Source: Panorpa germanica (lineage: Eukaryota > Arthropoda > Insecta > Mecoptera > Panorpidae). Taken from it: a DNA stretch of 64,000 bases. The translations under genes were made by a program, and so were the position numbers. The notes below the pieces were generated by a model, which saw nothing but the letters and a program-made list of their open reading frames with translations, was not told the origin of the DNA and searched no databases. The first letter of the stretch is position 1. Each line of letters opens with the position of its first letter. Location: contig OY783216.1 in the NCBI GenBank assembly GCA_963678705.1, positions 15,640,596 through 15,704,595 on the forward strand, in the 5' to 3' direction. This document shows, in pieces, positions 1 to 11,459 of the stretch.

Positions 1-1276
1 ACTAAAGAACAAAAAGTCTAATAAATTCAATATCTACGAATAAGGCATGATGACATAATGTGAGCAGTATTATTATGATTTTAACTGAATAAAAACCTTG
101 TTTACATAAAAAAAATTTGTTAACTAGTATTGTCAAATCATCAACGATATATCAATTAATTATTAATTGCAGATAGTAAGTTTTTAGTACTTCAGTAGAA
201 AATTAATTGTAAGCTATTATGAAGGACAATTAGAACAAAAACACTAAAACCAGCAACCAACCATATTGATCGGTGCTGGTCGAAATATATAACTTGAATA
301 AATGCTAAGTGCCTGACAAATATCTTTAACAGTCTGATATTTCATTATATTAGAATTTATATTTTGGCTAAGTAAAATAGAATTATAAATTAAATAACCT
401 AATCTTTATCTTGAATTACATCTATTACATGTAACAAAATATTGAATAAACCCTATGCGGATACTTAAGTATTTAGTAATTAGCATTTACAATCATTAAG
501 TTAATATTTTTCTATTTGTATTAATTGAATTGTTATTCATTTTGGTTATATCTGTTACTTTTTCCTTGTGATATAGGCCCAAAAAGTAAGTGTATTATAT
601 TATACATCATCTTATTTTTAATATTACTGCTATCAATAATCATCTATTATAGTAAATGGGGGTGTACTATACCACTGACCACATACATTTTATAATAAGA
701 ATAATTGAATTGAAACAGATAAATTTAAATTTCGTTGTACATGTTATTTACTTTTAGGAACTTATATAAAGTACTTCAACAAGAACGGTCATTTAAAGTC
801 AATAGAAAAACGCAATAATCATTAATCGTATGACATAACAATGTGTTCGCCTTTAGCTTACATTCAGTTTATCTGTACGTTTAGTAATCAGTAGCAATCG
901 GACATTTCGGTAATATTCTACATATTGTTATAATTTTCCTAAAGAGATAATTGTCGATATAGGTTCTTGTTGGTATCGTACGGTTAAATTTCTAAATCTG
1001 CATGCCATTATGCTTAACTCTCCACATACATTGTTTGCCAATCTTCTTTTTGATAAATGTTTTATACCTTTCTGATAATCTATTATAATGCGCCAGCAAT
1101 GCAAGACGTTTTTAGTTGTTTTGTCAGCCATCTTCTTTACTCAGTGTACTCGTACTTACAAAGAGTTGGCCAGGGCTCATTTTTATTCGCCTATCTGCAA
1201 TTTTTTTTTTATTTTGTAGCATATTTTTCTAATGACAATAAGTTATAGTTGTTATTATTCTTAACAGTATTACATT
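1..1276. other. AT-rich unassigned sequence
   Basis: No recognisable gene or element. The only open stretch is a 67-codon minus-strand frame at 928-1131 (starts MADKTTKNVLHC), preceded by a GTAAGTA that could be a splice donor. Its residue mix looks more protein-like than chance, but I recognise no family and see no flanking structure. It could be a worn transposase or host exon. Confidence 0.4.
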
Positions 1277-1470
1277 TTCTTATTTGTATTTTTTTTTTAT
1301 TTAATTTAGGCTTTGGCTTATTCAGCCTTCTTGCCATTGGTTTTATTTGTAAAATTATATAAAAATTTACATATAAATTATAATTATTCTAATAAATAGA
1401 AACAAATTGATTCTTTTAAAAAATTAAACTTAAAATTAAATACATACTAAATAAAATATTCTAACTTAAA

Positions 1471-4400
1471 TTACACTTCTATATTATTTTCTATCACAAA
1501 GTTTGTTACTATTTCCGCCGTTGCTTCACTTGTCATTAAACAGGACATATTGACTGGGAACTGTGTTACATTACATAAATCATTTAAAAGTCTATCAATT
1601 TTTGATGTTAAAAGATGACACCCTAGAATTATATGGTCCAAAGACCCTTCTTCTCCACATCTACAATTTGGTGTGTCTTTTATATTTATTTTGTATAGAT
1701 GAGCTGGACATCTAGAATGCCCAGATTTCATTCGACAATTTGTTGAAATATATCTCCGTGAATGATTTTTATTAAACCATGTGGTTGTTGGAATTTTTTG
1801 ATTCGCTGCAAAAAAAAATTTTCCAGTACTTTGACTTTTCTCATTATATATATTCTGCCATTCTGCCATACAATTTTCTTTAATTATTTTTTTGGAATCA
1901 TTTATTGACCAATTTATTTCGATTATTTCCCCATCTACACAAGCTTCTTTGCCCAGTTTGTCAGCCATTTCGTTTCCTTTTATGCCTACATGTCCAGGAA
2001 TCCAAATAAGTTTAACATTGATATCATTTTTTTCCATTTTTAAAAGATATTCTTTAATTGAACATATTTTGTTATTATTATTGTTTTTGAATTTATTGTT
2101 ATTTAAAGATACACAAACACTACGAGAATCTGTGAAGATTAATATATTTTTATTGTCAGTTTTTTGTATTATTTCTAGTAATTTCATAATTGCTGTTATT
2201 TCTGTATTATAAGAATTTGTGATGTTGTTAAGTTTGTATTTATACTGTTGATCTGTATTATAATTGAAAATGCCAATTCCTCCAGTTTTAGAGTTTTTTT
2301 TGAATGAACCATCGGTAAACCATATACTCCAGTTTATATCATCTTTTGTTATATATTCCATATATTTTTGATAAGTTATTTCCTTACTGTCATTCTTCTT
2401 GAACAAATTTATTTCTGTATGTATTATTGTCATGCTTATTTCTAATGGAAATTTGAAAAAAGGTATAATGTTATGTACCTCTAAGTTCAAGTTATTATAT
2501 CTATCAATACTAGTTAAAAGTGCCGGTTTTTTATGAGTTGTCCAATATGGTTTATTATAAAGAACATATAGTTTAGATAATCTTGTATTTAAGGGGCCAC
2601 ATGAGTTATGTCTGTTTTTACAAAAAAAACTGTCTGATATTTGTTGTATTCTGATATTTACCGGAGGAATATTAGTTTGATAGTTGAGGATTTGGATTGG
2701 TGTTGAAACCATCGCACCTAATATTATTCTTAAACATTTGTTTTGTATAATTTCAATTTTTTTTAATCTTGAGTTATTTGCGGTGCAGATCATAGTACTA
2801 GAATAGTCAATATGCGGTCTAACAATAGCTTTATATATTTTTATTAAGGTTGTTGGGTGTGCGCCCCATTTGTATCCTGCTATACATCGCATCAAATTTA
2901 AGCCTTTTTGACATTTGTTAATAATATGTGCAATTTCTTTCGCCCAAGTGCTTTTCGTATCAAAGAATATACCCAGAAATTTGGTATTTGAACTAACAGT
3001 TATATTTTTATATCTGATGGTTATTTTTGGACTGCAGTTTATTCTATGCCTTGTAAATATAACTATTTTACTTTTTTCTGACGATATATTTAATTTGATT
3101 TTCTTTAGTAAAATATCTAGTTTTCTTAATTTCGATTGTAATCTGTTTTGAGCTATATCTTGTGTATGGCCCATACTATAAATAACCATGTCATCTGCAT
3201 ACATCAGTACTGTTGTGTTGTTATCTGATAATGTTGTTAACTTTTCTGTGTATATGTTGAATAATAAGGGAGATAATATTGAGCCTTGTGGAATTCCGTG
3301 ATTACATAGTATAGGACCAGTTAACTTATTATTGTATCTAACTGTTATTTCTCTATTTTGGAAGTAGTTTATAATCCAGTTGGATATTTTGGAAGATATA
3401 CCTATGTTTTCTACTTTTTCTTTTAATATTTTTAGATTATCATTGTCATAAGCAGCTTCAATGTCAATGAAAGCAGCTATCATATAATGATTTTTACTGT
3501 ATGTTCTTTGAATATCGATGTTCAATATGTTTAAGTTATGCTGTGTACTTCTTGTTTTTCTAAACGCAAATTGTAACTCAGGTAATCTTTTATGATGTTC
3601 GAGATACCACTCCAGTCTGTTTTTGATGATGGATTCCATAGTTTTGCCCATACATGATAGTAGAGTAATTGGTCTGAATGATTCTTCTTTGTTTGGATCT
3701 TTTCCTGTTTTTAATATAGGAACAACGATATGTTTTTTCCAGTCTAATGGTATATCAGCAGTGTTTAATGACAGATTATATATTTGTGTAAGATGATTTA
3801 TTGCATTGTCAGGTAAGTTTTGTATCATTTTGTAATTTATTCTATCAAATCCTGTGCTACTGTTTTTATTATGATTTAACGCGAATTTTACTTCATTTTT
3901 ATTTATGTTATTATCTAGAAAATTATCTTTTACGATGGTGGTGGTAGTAATATTTAAATTGTTGTTCTGTGGAAATTTTTTTTTAATGAATTCTTCTATT
4001 AAATTTTCATTATCACTTATCCTTTTAGTACTATAGCTTTTATTGTTAATTTTTCTTATATTATTCCAGACAATGTTGGTTGTTGTGTTTGGGTTTAAAT
4101 TCTCGCAGAAATTTTGCCATTCTATTTTTTTTCTGGCTCTAAAATATCGTCTGGTTTTAGCTTGATGTTTTTTATAATTTAAATAATTCGCCATTGTCAT
4201 GTTTTTATTAAAAATAGTTAGTGCTAATTTTCTTTGTGCTATCATTTTATTGCACTCTGTGTCCCACCAAGACGGTTTTATTTTATTAGGAGTTATATTA
4301 TACAATCTGGTAGATGGGATATGTATGTCTGCCGAATTATTAATAACATCTCTAAATTGGTTGTATTTGTTTTCAACATCTTGGGGATTACTTGTGATTC

Positions 4401-5199
4401 CATTTGTGCTAAGGTTTGAAATTCTGCTTTCTATTTCAAGGCTATATTTCTCCCAATCTGCTTTTCGGAAATTTCTCCTCGTTAAATATTCAGATGTACG
4501 GTAACGGTCTTTATTATAGTCATTCAAACAGAAAAAAATTGGGTAGTGATCACTACCTAAGCTATCTGCAAGAACTTGCCACGAATTAATTTGTTGTGTT
4601 AACGTCATTGATACCAATGTGAAATCCAATATACTGTCCCTTGTACTGAGATTGCTTACTCTAGTTGGTTTATCATCGTTGATAATATTTAGATTTTCGT
4701 TTTCTATGAAATCTAACAATTCGTTACCTTCATACTGACTACCTGGACAATTTATATCCCAAGCAAGATTAGTCGCGTTAAAATCTCCAGCAAGTATAAC
4801 AGGAACATCTATTTGTTGTTTTATCTGTGACCAATTAGAATTAGATAGTTTATGATTCGGTTTAGCATAGATTGATAAAATACATATTACATCAGTTTCG
4901 TTATGTGTCAAAATTATTCCAGCTATTTCGACCGAATTAAATGGGTTATTTAGCATTACTCGTTTATATTTTATAGATTTATGAATCAAGATAGCAACAC
5001 CCCCGTGGGGATTATAGTTTGTATTCTGTATCCTATCTTCTCTTTCAATAAAATAACCTTTGATGTTGAAATTGAGATTTTTTGTTAAAAACGTTTCTGA
5101 TAGTATGCATATATGTATGTTATGCTTCTGTAACATATGTTGTAGTTCCTCTTTAATATATCTGACTCCTCTGCAATTCCATTGAATAAAATTTATCAT
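1471..5199 (-). CDS. LINE ORF2 polyprotein: endonuclease, reverse transcriptase, RNase H
   Basis: An unbroken 1242-residue protein that would nick the target and copy the element RNA by target-primed reverse transcription in the nucleus. Visible parts in order: an APE-type endonuclease at about 1-230 (SETFL near 34, GDFNATNLAW near 135, SDHYP near 214); reverse transcriptase at about 470-760 (FIDIEAAYD near 574, GIPQGSILSP near 633, catalytic YADD near 666); RNase H at about 955-1080 (TDGSF near 961, TDSRS near 1021, GHVG near 1067); and a Cys/His cluster CRCG...DH...CH near 1177. The catalytic residues I can check are present. The start begins directly in the endonuclease (MINFIQWNCRG), the usual position for ORF2. 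It lies 14 bases downstream of the ORF1 remnant. Confidence 0.93.
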   Translation of the reverse strand: MINFIQWNCRGVRYIKEELQHMLQKHNIHICILSETFLTKNLNFNIKGYFIEREDRIQNTNYNPHGGVAILIHKSIKYKRVMLNNPFNSVEIAGIILTHNETDVICILSIYAKPNHKLSNSNWSQIKQQIDVPVILAGDFNATNLAWDINCPGSQYEGNELLDFIENENLNIINDDKPTRVSNLSTRDSILDFTLVSMTLTQQINSWQVLADSLGSDHYPIFFCLNDYNKDRYRTSEYLTRRNFRKADWEKYSLEIESRISNLSTNGITSNPQDVENKYNQFRDVINNSADIHIPSTRLYNITPNKIKPSWWDTECNKMIAQRKLALTIFNKNMTMANYLNYKKHQAKTRRYFRARKKIEWQNFCENLNPNTTTNIVWNNIRKINNKSYSTKRISDNENLIEEFIKKKFPQNNNLNITTTTIVKDNFLDNNINKNEVKFALNHNKNSSTGFDRINYKMIQNLPDNAINHLTQIYNLSLNTADIPLDWKKHIVVPILKTGKDPNKEESFRPITLLSCMGKTMESIIKNRLEWYLEHHKRLPELQFAFRKTRSTQHNLNILNIDIQRTYSKNHYMIAAFIDIEAAYDNDNLKILKEKVENIGISSKISNWIINYFQNREITVRYNNKLTGPILCNHGIPQGSILSPLLFNIYTEKLTTLSDNNTTVLMYADDMVIYSMGHTQDIAQNRLQSKLRKLDILLKKIKLNISSEKSKIVIFTRHRINCSPKITIRYKNITVSSNTKFLGIFFDTKSTWAKEIAHIINKCQKGLNLMRCIAGYKWGAHPTTLIKIYKAIVRPHIDYSSTMICTANNSRLKKIEIIQNKCLRIILGAMVSTPIQILNYQTNIPPVNIRIQQISDSFFCKNRHNSCGPLNTRLSKLYVLYNKPYWTTHKKPALLTSIDRYNNLNLEVHNIIPFFKFPLEISMTIIHTEINLFKKNDSKEITYQKYMEYITKDDINWSIWFTDGSFKKNSKTGGIGIFNYNTDQQYKYKLNNITNSYNTEITAIMKLLEIIQKTDNKNILIFTDSRSVCVSLNNNKFKNNNNNKICSIKEYLLKMEKNDINVKLIWIPGHVGIKGNEMADKLGKEACVDGEIIEINWSINDSKKIIKENCMAEWQNIYNEKSQSTGKFFFAANQKIPTTTWFNKNHSRRYISTNCRMKSGHSRCPAHLYKINIKDTPNCRCGEEGSLDHIILGCHLLTSKIDRLLNDLCNVTQFPVNMSCLMTSEATAEIVTNFVIENNIEV

Positions 5200-5213
5200 T
5201 TTAACTGTTTTAA

Positions 5214-6674
5214 TTAATGATTAATTTTTATATCTGATGTCTTGTTTTTCGATTTATTTATATATTTTATTTTTTCTTTATGTTTATATAATTGTTGTTG
5301 ATTTAATATTTTAGTAAATTTATTAACCGATTTGGGTTTAGTGATGTGAATAGAGTTTTTATTAAAAAATAAACTTAATTTATATATTGATGTTTTCTTA
5401 CGAGTTTGGCCATTGTACACTAGATATTTGTTTCTTGTAGCTTCTAAGAGATTGGGATGTAATATTAGGGTCTTTGTTTGTATCTTTAATTTTGTCATCA
5501 TTATTTTTATTATATATTGATTTATAGCAGGTATCATTATCATAATTTTCCATTGTAATATCAGGTTTCTCTTGGTTGATTTGCTTTCTGTTTTTTTCTT
5601 GATTAGTTTTCTTAAGGAATGTGTCACTTTCTTCATTGTTAGGTTTCTTTTCTTCTCTTCTTCTTTTTGGAAGTGGTTCTTTAGTGGATGTCGTAGGTTG
5701 TGGTTGACTGTAAGATCTTTGTAATGAGTTACCTGTATTTGATTTATTCACTCTGGTATTGGTTCTTCTGGTTAAAGGGTTTGGTTTGTATGTTGGAATT
5801 ATGTTGATACTATTGTATTTATTAGTGATATTGGGAAAAGTCTCATTGTAGTTTAGAGCTTCAAAAGAGTTTTGAGTTCTTACTGAGTATAAATAGTCTG
5901 TATTTTTTTCTGTTAATTCTAATTTTGCTTCATAAAAACTGAGATAAGAACTGAGACTTTTGCTCTACATTTTGTGGCTGCATGTCCAAATTTAAAACAA
6001 TTATAACATTGTATCGTCTGTTGTACAAATGGTTCACATGGTCGTCTCACTCTCCACATGTAAACATAAGCAGGAATAGCAAGTCCTTCAAAGAATAATT
6101 TCACTGTTGTACTGGGTTCATATTTAATAGCTCCGTCAACTCTTAGTTTTCGATTTAACCTTTGCACTCTCGTTACTTTAAAAGGTGGACACTCTATATT
6201 ATTTAAAATTGTATCTTCCGAATATTCAATATCAACACCTTTTATAATAGCAACTTTTGTGCACCAGTAAAATGGGATAAACGCTTCATACCCATTGTTT
6301 TTCAGCAATGTTGATTTGGTAATTTCGTTAGCTAGTACTGCATTAGCACATTGAACGATTACTCTATTTCTTCCCACTTTTTTAATTTCTATTATATTAG
6401 ATTTATTGCTAATTTTACAAATTATTTCTGCTAATTTAAGAGAACTAAAAAATGTATTTCCATCACTATTATTTTTAACTATCATTACTTTATACGAGTC
6501 ATATTTTGTTTCTGTGTTGTATAAATTATTAAATATTTTTTTAACATTGTCACTATTGTTATTTAAGTTTTCTGTTATATCACTGGATGTTTTATCTGTA
6601 GGAAATGATTTGTTAGTCGCAGAGTTGTTTTTATTGTTCGGATTTTTATCGGGAGGTTCAACCTCCATATCCAT
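5214..6674 (-). pseudogene. LINE ORF1 (gag-like RNA-binding protein), frameshifted
   Basis: ORF1 of the full-length LINE, expected to coat the element RNA. The first 251 codons (5919-6674) are open. They carry an acidic, Asn-rich start, a conserved block (KVMIVKNNSDG, FFSSLKLAEI) and one CCHC knuckle, CYNCFKFGHAATKC. Directly after the knuckle the frame is lost. The related relics at 16659 and 50786 carry further Cys/His units here, so a deletion of the later knuckles with an out-of-frame join is the simplest reading. The tail resumes in a second frame (ending at 5398) and then a third (ending at 5214), both rich in Asn and Lys. Whether this copy can still make a working ORF1 protein is doubtful. 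Confidence 0.75.
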
Positions 6675-6891
6675 ATTGTTAATTAACCAGTGATAATTAA
6701 ATAGAAGTTACTTCACTTCTTATTAATAACACTTAATAATAATATAAATTATAATTTAAATAAAAATAAATCACGAAAAAAAATATTATAATTTGCAAAA
6801 AAAAAAGATCACTATTTATTTTATTGTTTTGTTTATTGTAAATACGTGCGCTCACCAAGAAGACTCGATGTAAACTGTGTTCTTATTTGTA

Positions 6892-7499
6892 AACATTATA
6901 TAATTCGAATATAATTAAAATATTATGTTGTTTAGTGTTTTGTAACAGTTCTAATGTTTCTTTATTTATATATATCTAAAAAATCGTTGGTGTGTAATTC
7001 TGCTAAAGTCATTTTCTTTTTTTTTTCAATTGATCGGTTAAAATATTTAACTTAGACACCTTTATTAAAAGAGAGTGATTATAAAAAGTTTATTTTAAAA
7101 ACGATGCCAATAGTCTATATAAAAACTGTTGAGTAATTTTAGAAATTTTAGAAGCAAAGTTTTTTGATCATCTATTGGCGCTTTAGCAAATAATAGTTGA
7201 AAAAATATATTTGTTTTAAGTTTCTCTTTTATTAAAATATTCCAGACTTTCCAGCTTTTAGAGCTAATGACGTGAGGTTTGTGGATTATCAAAAAAATAT
7301 ATTAAAAAAATAGAAATCTAAAACAGTAAAGTAAAGAACAATTTTCAGTAGAATAATTGATTTAAGAAATGCAAGGCTAAATCCAAATTAAAAAAAAATA
7401 ATTTTAAAACCAGATATGTAATAATCTGTTATATTAATATATTAAAAAACTTATAATATTCAAGCAGTTTTTACTATTTCTATAAAACTCACATATTAG
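6892..7499. other. AT-rich spacer
   Basis: Homopolymer-rich sequence between two LINE copies. The 65-codon minus-strand frame at 7095-7292 has no motif I recognise. I see nothing else. Confidence 0.4.
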
Positions 7500-8110
7500 A
7501 TTATAGTATAATCAATAAAACATTTATAAACAAATAAATAAATATGATAAAAAGAAATTATTCTTTTTTTTTGTTTAAAAATACTAATTTTTTTAATTTT
7601 ATTTTCGCGAATCTACTTAATATTACTCTTTAGTTTTTTTTTTTATGTATAAGTTCGAAGTTATGAGCCCCGGAGGGGAGTATTTTTCTGATCCTCTAAA
7701 TAACAACTCATTTTCTATGTATGATGATAGCGTGATATTAAATGTGATAGTAACTTTTTCAATGAATTTTCTTTAGCTCACTAAAGCTAGGGGAAATAAT
7801 TGATAAAATAACAGAAAAAAACACTATCATAGAAAACAAAGAAGTAGGAAGTAACAGTGTTATTGTACAACATACAACGGCGGAAATTGCAAACAAATGA
7901 CAGAAGGTGCTATTATCAAACATGTTAGATTACACTGATTATGTGCAATAACTTTAAAATTATTTAAATAAAAAGACAACATAAAAATAATTACTCAAAA
8001 TGTTATTAAGTTGGATCCATCAACAACTCTTAAACTGTCTCCTAAAGGAATGAATTTACCTAAATAATTTTCTATCTAATCCATCCAATTATTGTTAGCT
8101 TGCCAAGTAA
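7500..8110 (+). mobile_element. I-like LINE relic, 5' UTR and ORF1 start
   Basis: The segment from about 7640 aligns by eye with three other relics here (16100, 36890, 58740) and with the conserved ORF1 block of the full-length element. It has a start near 7672, a Ser/Asn-rich leader, the FFSS-like block near 7770 (now broken), the block matching IIEIKK near 7830 and a degenerate match to the LPAYVY region near 8060. Stops and indels are frequent. It ends before any zinc knuckle, where Jockey sequence begins about 140 bases later. Confidence 0.65.
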
Positions 8111-8649
8111 AGACGTCGTCGTTCATATGTGTTATAAACATTTTATTTAGAATTAAAAAATTAAAATAGTTATTGTTTTAGTACTTTATTTCATTATTCA
8201 GTGTTATTAAAACAAATAAAAGAATCTCTTTATCATATGTTTTAAAATGTGTTATTAAAATGAAAAACTTATAAAGATGAATCAGCTCAAGACAAATTGA
8301 GTGAACTATATGGTGCAGTGAGCAGACTAAGATAAACACAAACAAGGAACTTCAGAAAGTAATAGAACTGCTTTCAAAAAAAGAAGATGATATAGAAAAT
8401 CCTAGGAGTTCTAGCTCAAACAATATATGAAACTGATGAATAAGAACTTACTAAGAAAACGGAATGGATACTCAATGAAAGCAAGGGTAGGCTGAGCAAA
8501 AAGCGAAAAGTTAATAGCTTACCTCCGCCAAGAACGATCTGAGTCAACGATTACCACATATATTACGACTAACAGTGAAAAAATGTAATTATAAAAAAAA
8601 TTATAAAAAATTAAAATAACAGAATATTACTTTAAGAGCAAAACTTCTT

Positions 8650-9411
8650 TATAGTGGAGAAATAAATTTCAATGTTCTTGAAGACAAGTATTACTGGGAT
8701 CTTTTAAAGACATTGGTTACCATGGAGCTGCAATTGTTTACTTATAAAAACTAGCAGGCGCGACCAATTAAAAGCTCGCGTACTTTACCACGATTTTGCA
8801 AAACAAGACATTATAAACGATCTAAAATGAAATAGCAAAAAAATGATAAAAGCAGAACTACAAAAAGAACTACCTCTTTTTATAACAACGTTCGACAATA
8901 AAGAGGACATAAGCAAAGTAAGAAACCTTAAAGAAATCTTAACTAGCCCGGTAATGTAAAAAATGTCAAAGATTTAGGCATACACACCTTTTGTAATAGA
9001 CAACTAAGATGCGTGAAATGTGCTGCTGCGCATATAACAGCTGATTCCAAGAAAAGCATAGAAGAGATACCAAAATGTTTAAACTCTGACGAGGAACATC
9101 CAGCAAGCTATATAAGATGTGTTGTTGCAGTAGAAATTCAAAACAGAAGGGGGATAAAGAACTCCAACCACAAAATAAACAACATTCTAACTGTAATGAA
9201 AGAAAGTACTGAAAACAACAACTTAAAGTTAAAGAACACTGTTCATCATTTAAGGCAGACAATCCAATTGGATCCACTGATGCAAACTATGCAAAAATTA
9301 TTTGAAAAGTTGATCCAATTGGATAGAACAATGGAAGAGATTTCTATTAAAGTGGATAAAACTAAAACCAGCATCAGTAAAGCTAAAGAAAATCAGAAGG
9401 AATGCGAATAG
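8650..9411 (+). pseudogene. Jockey gag (ORF1) remnant with zinc knuckles
   Basis: The open part is 132 codons (9013-9411), but homology reads upstream in other frames. Near 8955 there is a first knuckle (C..C, with F.HT following). Then come CVKCAAAHIT, a normally Cys-bearing position now Ser, and PKCLNSDEEHPASYIRC, where the second Cys of the usual CxxC is Ser. The pattern of CVKC, H.T, PKC and HPASYRGC-like residues is the mark of Jockey gag proteins, which bind element RNA. The rest of the frame is a Lys/Glu-rich tail. Inactive because of frameshifts and lost Cys residues. Confidence 0.75.
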
Positions 9412-9414
9412 ACT

Positions 9415-10640
9415 TAAAAGTCATTTATCTGAGTTAAAAAATGTTTTAAACGTGCAAAAAATTGACATATGGTTGAAATTGGAAACTCACTATACAAAAG
9501 AATCATACGTAAAAATTAAAGGCTATGACATTTACCACACAATTTATTAGGAAAACAAAGCTAGAGGAGTATCTGCTGATTTAATTAGGAACAAAATATC
9601 ACATCATGAATTTATTAACTATGGAACCAAATAAATTGTAGCCACAGCTATAAAAATAAGAAGCAAAAAGTACAAAAAACAGTACCTACAATATTTGTAA
9701 ACACTTGGTAAGAAATTTATAGTTAGTCGAGACTTTAATGCTAAACATTAATTTTGGGGTTTCAGGCTTCTGTAACCCTGAAAATGAATGGCGTTGCAGT
9801 GGTATGCCTATACTCAGTCGTTAGGGTATGTGAAGTATTTATAACTTTTGTTATAGTTATTATATAGCTTTAATGAGTAGGAGAGTCGCGGTAGTGTGCG
9901 CAGAAGGGTTTGGTCGTAAGTCTACCTGAAGCCGCCATCGGTGCACATCTTGGTGGTGGTGGTAAATACAGCAGAGTTTTATAAGTACAATATCAAATGG
10001 CAAAGAACTACTTGAAGCAGTGCGAGAATACCAGTGTAACACGGAATCAACAGGCCTAAGCGTCTATTACTTTTTATACTGACTAAATTATCCGCAAATT
10101 ATTTAAATATCGAAGATAACGCGGATCTATCTTCGGACCACTCAGTGAGGGAACTATCAAGAAGAAGCAACCTGCCACGCTAACAAATAAATGGACTGTC
10201 TGGGACAAATTAAGAGCAGAAATTGAAAAAAGAATTACAATAAATATTCCAATAAATAATTCGGATTAAAGCAAAGAGCAGCTGCTATCCAAAAGAAATT
10301 TTAAAACTAATAAAATAAAAACGAAAAGCTAGAAGTAAGTGGCAGAGGATAAGAAACACTCAAGATAAAACAGAACTGAACAGACTGACATGTCAATTAC
10401 CATACAAAATTCAATAAATAAAAAATGGCTACTTAAATCACTCTCTGAGTGAACTAACGGATGAAACAGATACAGATTCACTCTGGAAGGTAACAAAAAA
10501 CGTCAAGGGACCTAAGATGCAATCTTCACCCATTCAAAGAGAATATTTTTCAGGGCAAGAGATAATGCGATAATTCGCAAATCATCTTGAAAACACCTTT
10601 TAGCCGCATAAAAGTCAAGAAGATGAATACCGGATATTAA
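9415..10640 (+). pseudogene. Jockey ORF2 remnant: endonuclease and linker
   Basis: Begins just after gag, as in intact Jockey elements. Recognisable pieces: KIDIWLKLETHYTKESY near 9455; KARGVSADLI near 9560; SRDFNAKH near 9725; then, after a 28S insertion, NGKELLEAV near 9997 and LSSDHS near 10130. A linker piece TNKWTVWDK lies near 10185, and residues matching the pre-RT block follow near 10480-10600. Many stops. No RT motif remains. Confidence 0.7.
9781..9980 (+). rRNA. 28S rRNA fragment (rDNA pseudogene piece) inside Jockey
   Basis: About 200 bases match what I remember of a stretch of insect 28S rRNA, in the same order and direction. A block CCTGAAAATGAATGGCG lies near 9777. A variable AT-rich expansion follows, then GAGTAGGAGAGTCGCGGTA near 9876, GAAGCCGCCATCGGTGCACA near 9928 and TCTTGGTGGTGGTGGTAAAT near 9949. 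It is more GC-rich than its surroundings. On the left it joins Jockey coding sequence through shared bases ACCCT. On the right Jockey resumes at AATGGCAAAGAAC. It is a fragment and cannot be functional. Recognition is from memory of conserved blocks, not from an alignment. Confidence 0.8.
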
Positions 10641-11459
10641 TAACACTATTTGTTTAAACAATTAATCTTTTATTTCTCGTGGATGAGGTCTCATTTTTAT
10701 ATATTAAATATATTTAAAAATAAAATATATATTCAATTTATATATTTTAAAAGTACTTTCTTTTTGTGTGAATATTTAATCTAAATTAGTATCAATATCT
10801 TTTAAATACTGCAACGTTTCCAGGTCTATGGCTGTGTTAGCATAGCACACACTTATAGTAGTTGTATCATAATTAATGTCAATGACACTCAAGGTTCATA
10901 GTAGCCACTTGTTCTTACCTGCTGTAGTGTACTTGCGTTCAAGAAATTTTGGCTGGCGAGTTTTTGCTCTTAATATATCATGTGTTGTATAGTATCGCGT
11001 GTTGTAAAATATTATATAAATACTTAATTTTAATATTGTACTTACATTTTGAGAACGTATTTGTGATCTTCGTACTTCTAGTACAATGTTGTTTGTTGAT
11101 AATGAATAACTTAAGTATAAGGTAGTTTTATCAGGAATTTTTTTTATTTAGAGAAAGGTAAAATATTTATATGGATTTGGTTTAGGAATTGATATATAAC
11201 GAAGTTGTGTAAAATAAGAGTGGAGTAAAACAAATAATGAATAAGAAAATATGATTAACAAATTTTTATGTAAACGAACATCAGATGTGTTAAGATGGAA
11301 GTAATAGGAAGGATAATAAAATAAAAGGCACATTTTTCAGTTTAAATTAGAATTATTAAGACAATTACACAGATACTATTGAATCATAGGTTTTAAGTTT
11401 TTATTTTAAAAAATATGTTTACGGATTAACACTGTGAAGTAACAAAATTGAAAAAAAGT

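Larger units (their letters stand above)
1289..6879 (-). mobile_element. Full-length I-clade LINE (non-LTR retrotransposon)
   Basis: The sequence shows identical 12-bp flanks TTCTTATTTGTA at 1277-1288 and 6880-6891, taken as the target-site duplication. Read on the minus strand, the element has a roughly 205-base 5' UTR, a damaged gag-like ORF1, an intact ORF2 and a 3' UTR ending in an A-rich tail (plus-strand T run at 1289-1298). Endonuclease, RT, RNase H and a terminal Cys/His motif in ORF2, with CCHC in ORF1, are typical of I-group LINEs in the Jockey superclade. At about 5.6 kb it appears complete. The intact ORF2 and clear target duplication argue for a recent insertion. Exact clade (I, Nimb, Outcast or neighbour) would need a tree. 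Confidence 0.9.
8250..10640 (+). mobile_element. Jockey-clade LINE relic
   Basis: A decayed Jockey-type element in sense orientation, holding most of gag, the endonuclease region, the post-endonuclease linker and the stretch before the RT. It stops before the RT core. It is older than the full-length LINE at the left, since every frame is broken many times. A fragment of 28S rRNA sequence splits its endonuclease region (separate entry). No target duplication is visible. Confidence 0.75.

Noticed and set aside
9860..10042. 60-codon minus-strand frame
   Set aside because: It crosses the 28S fragment and Jockey sequence in antisense, with no protein similarity.
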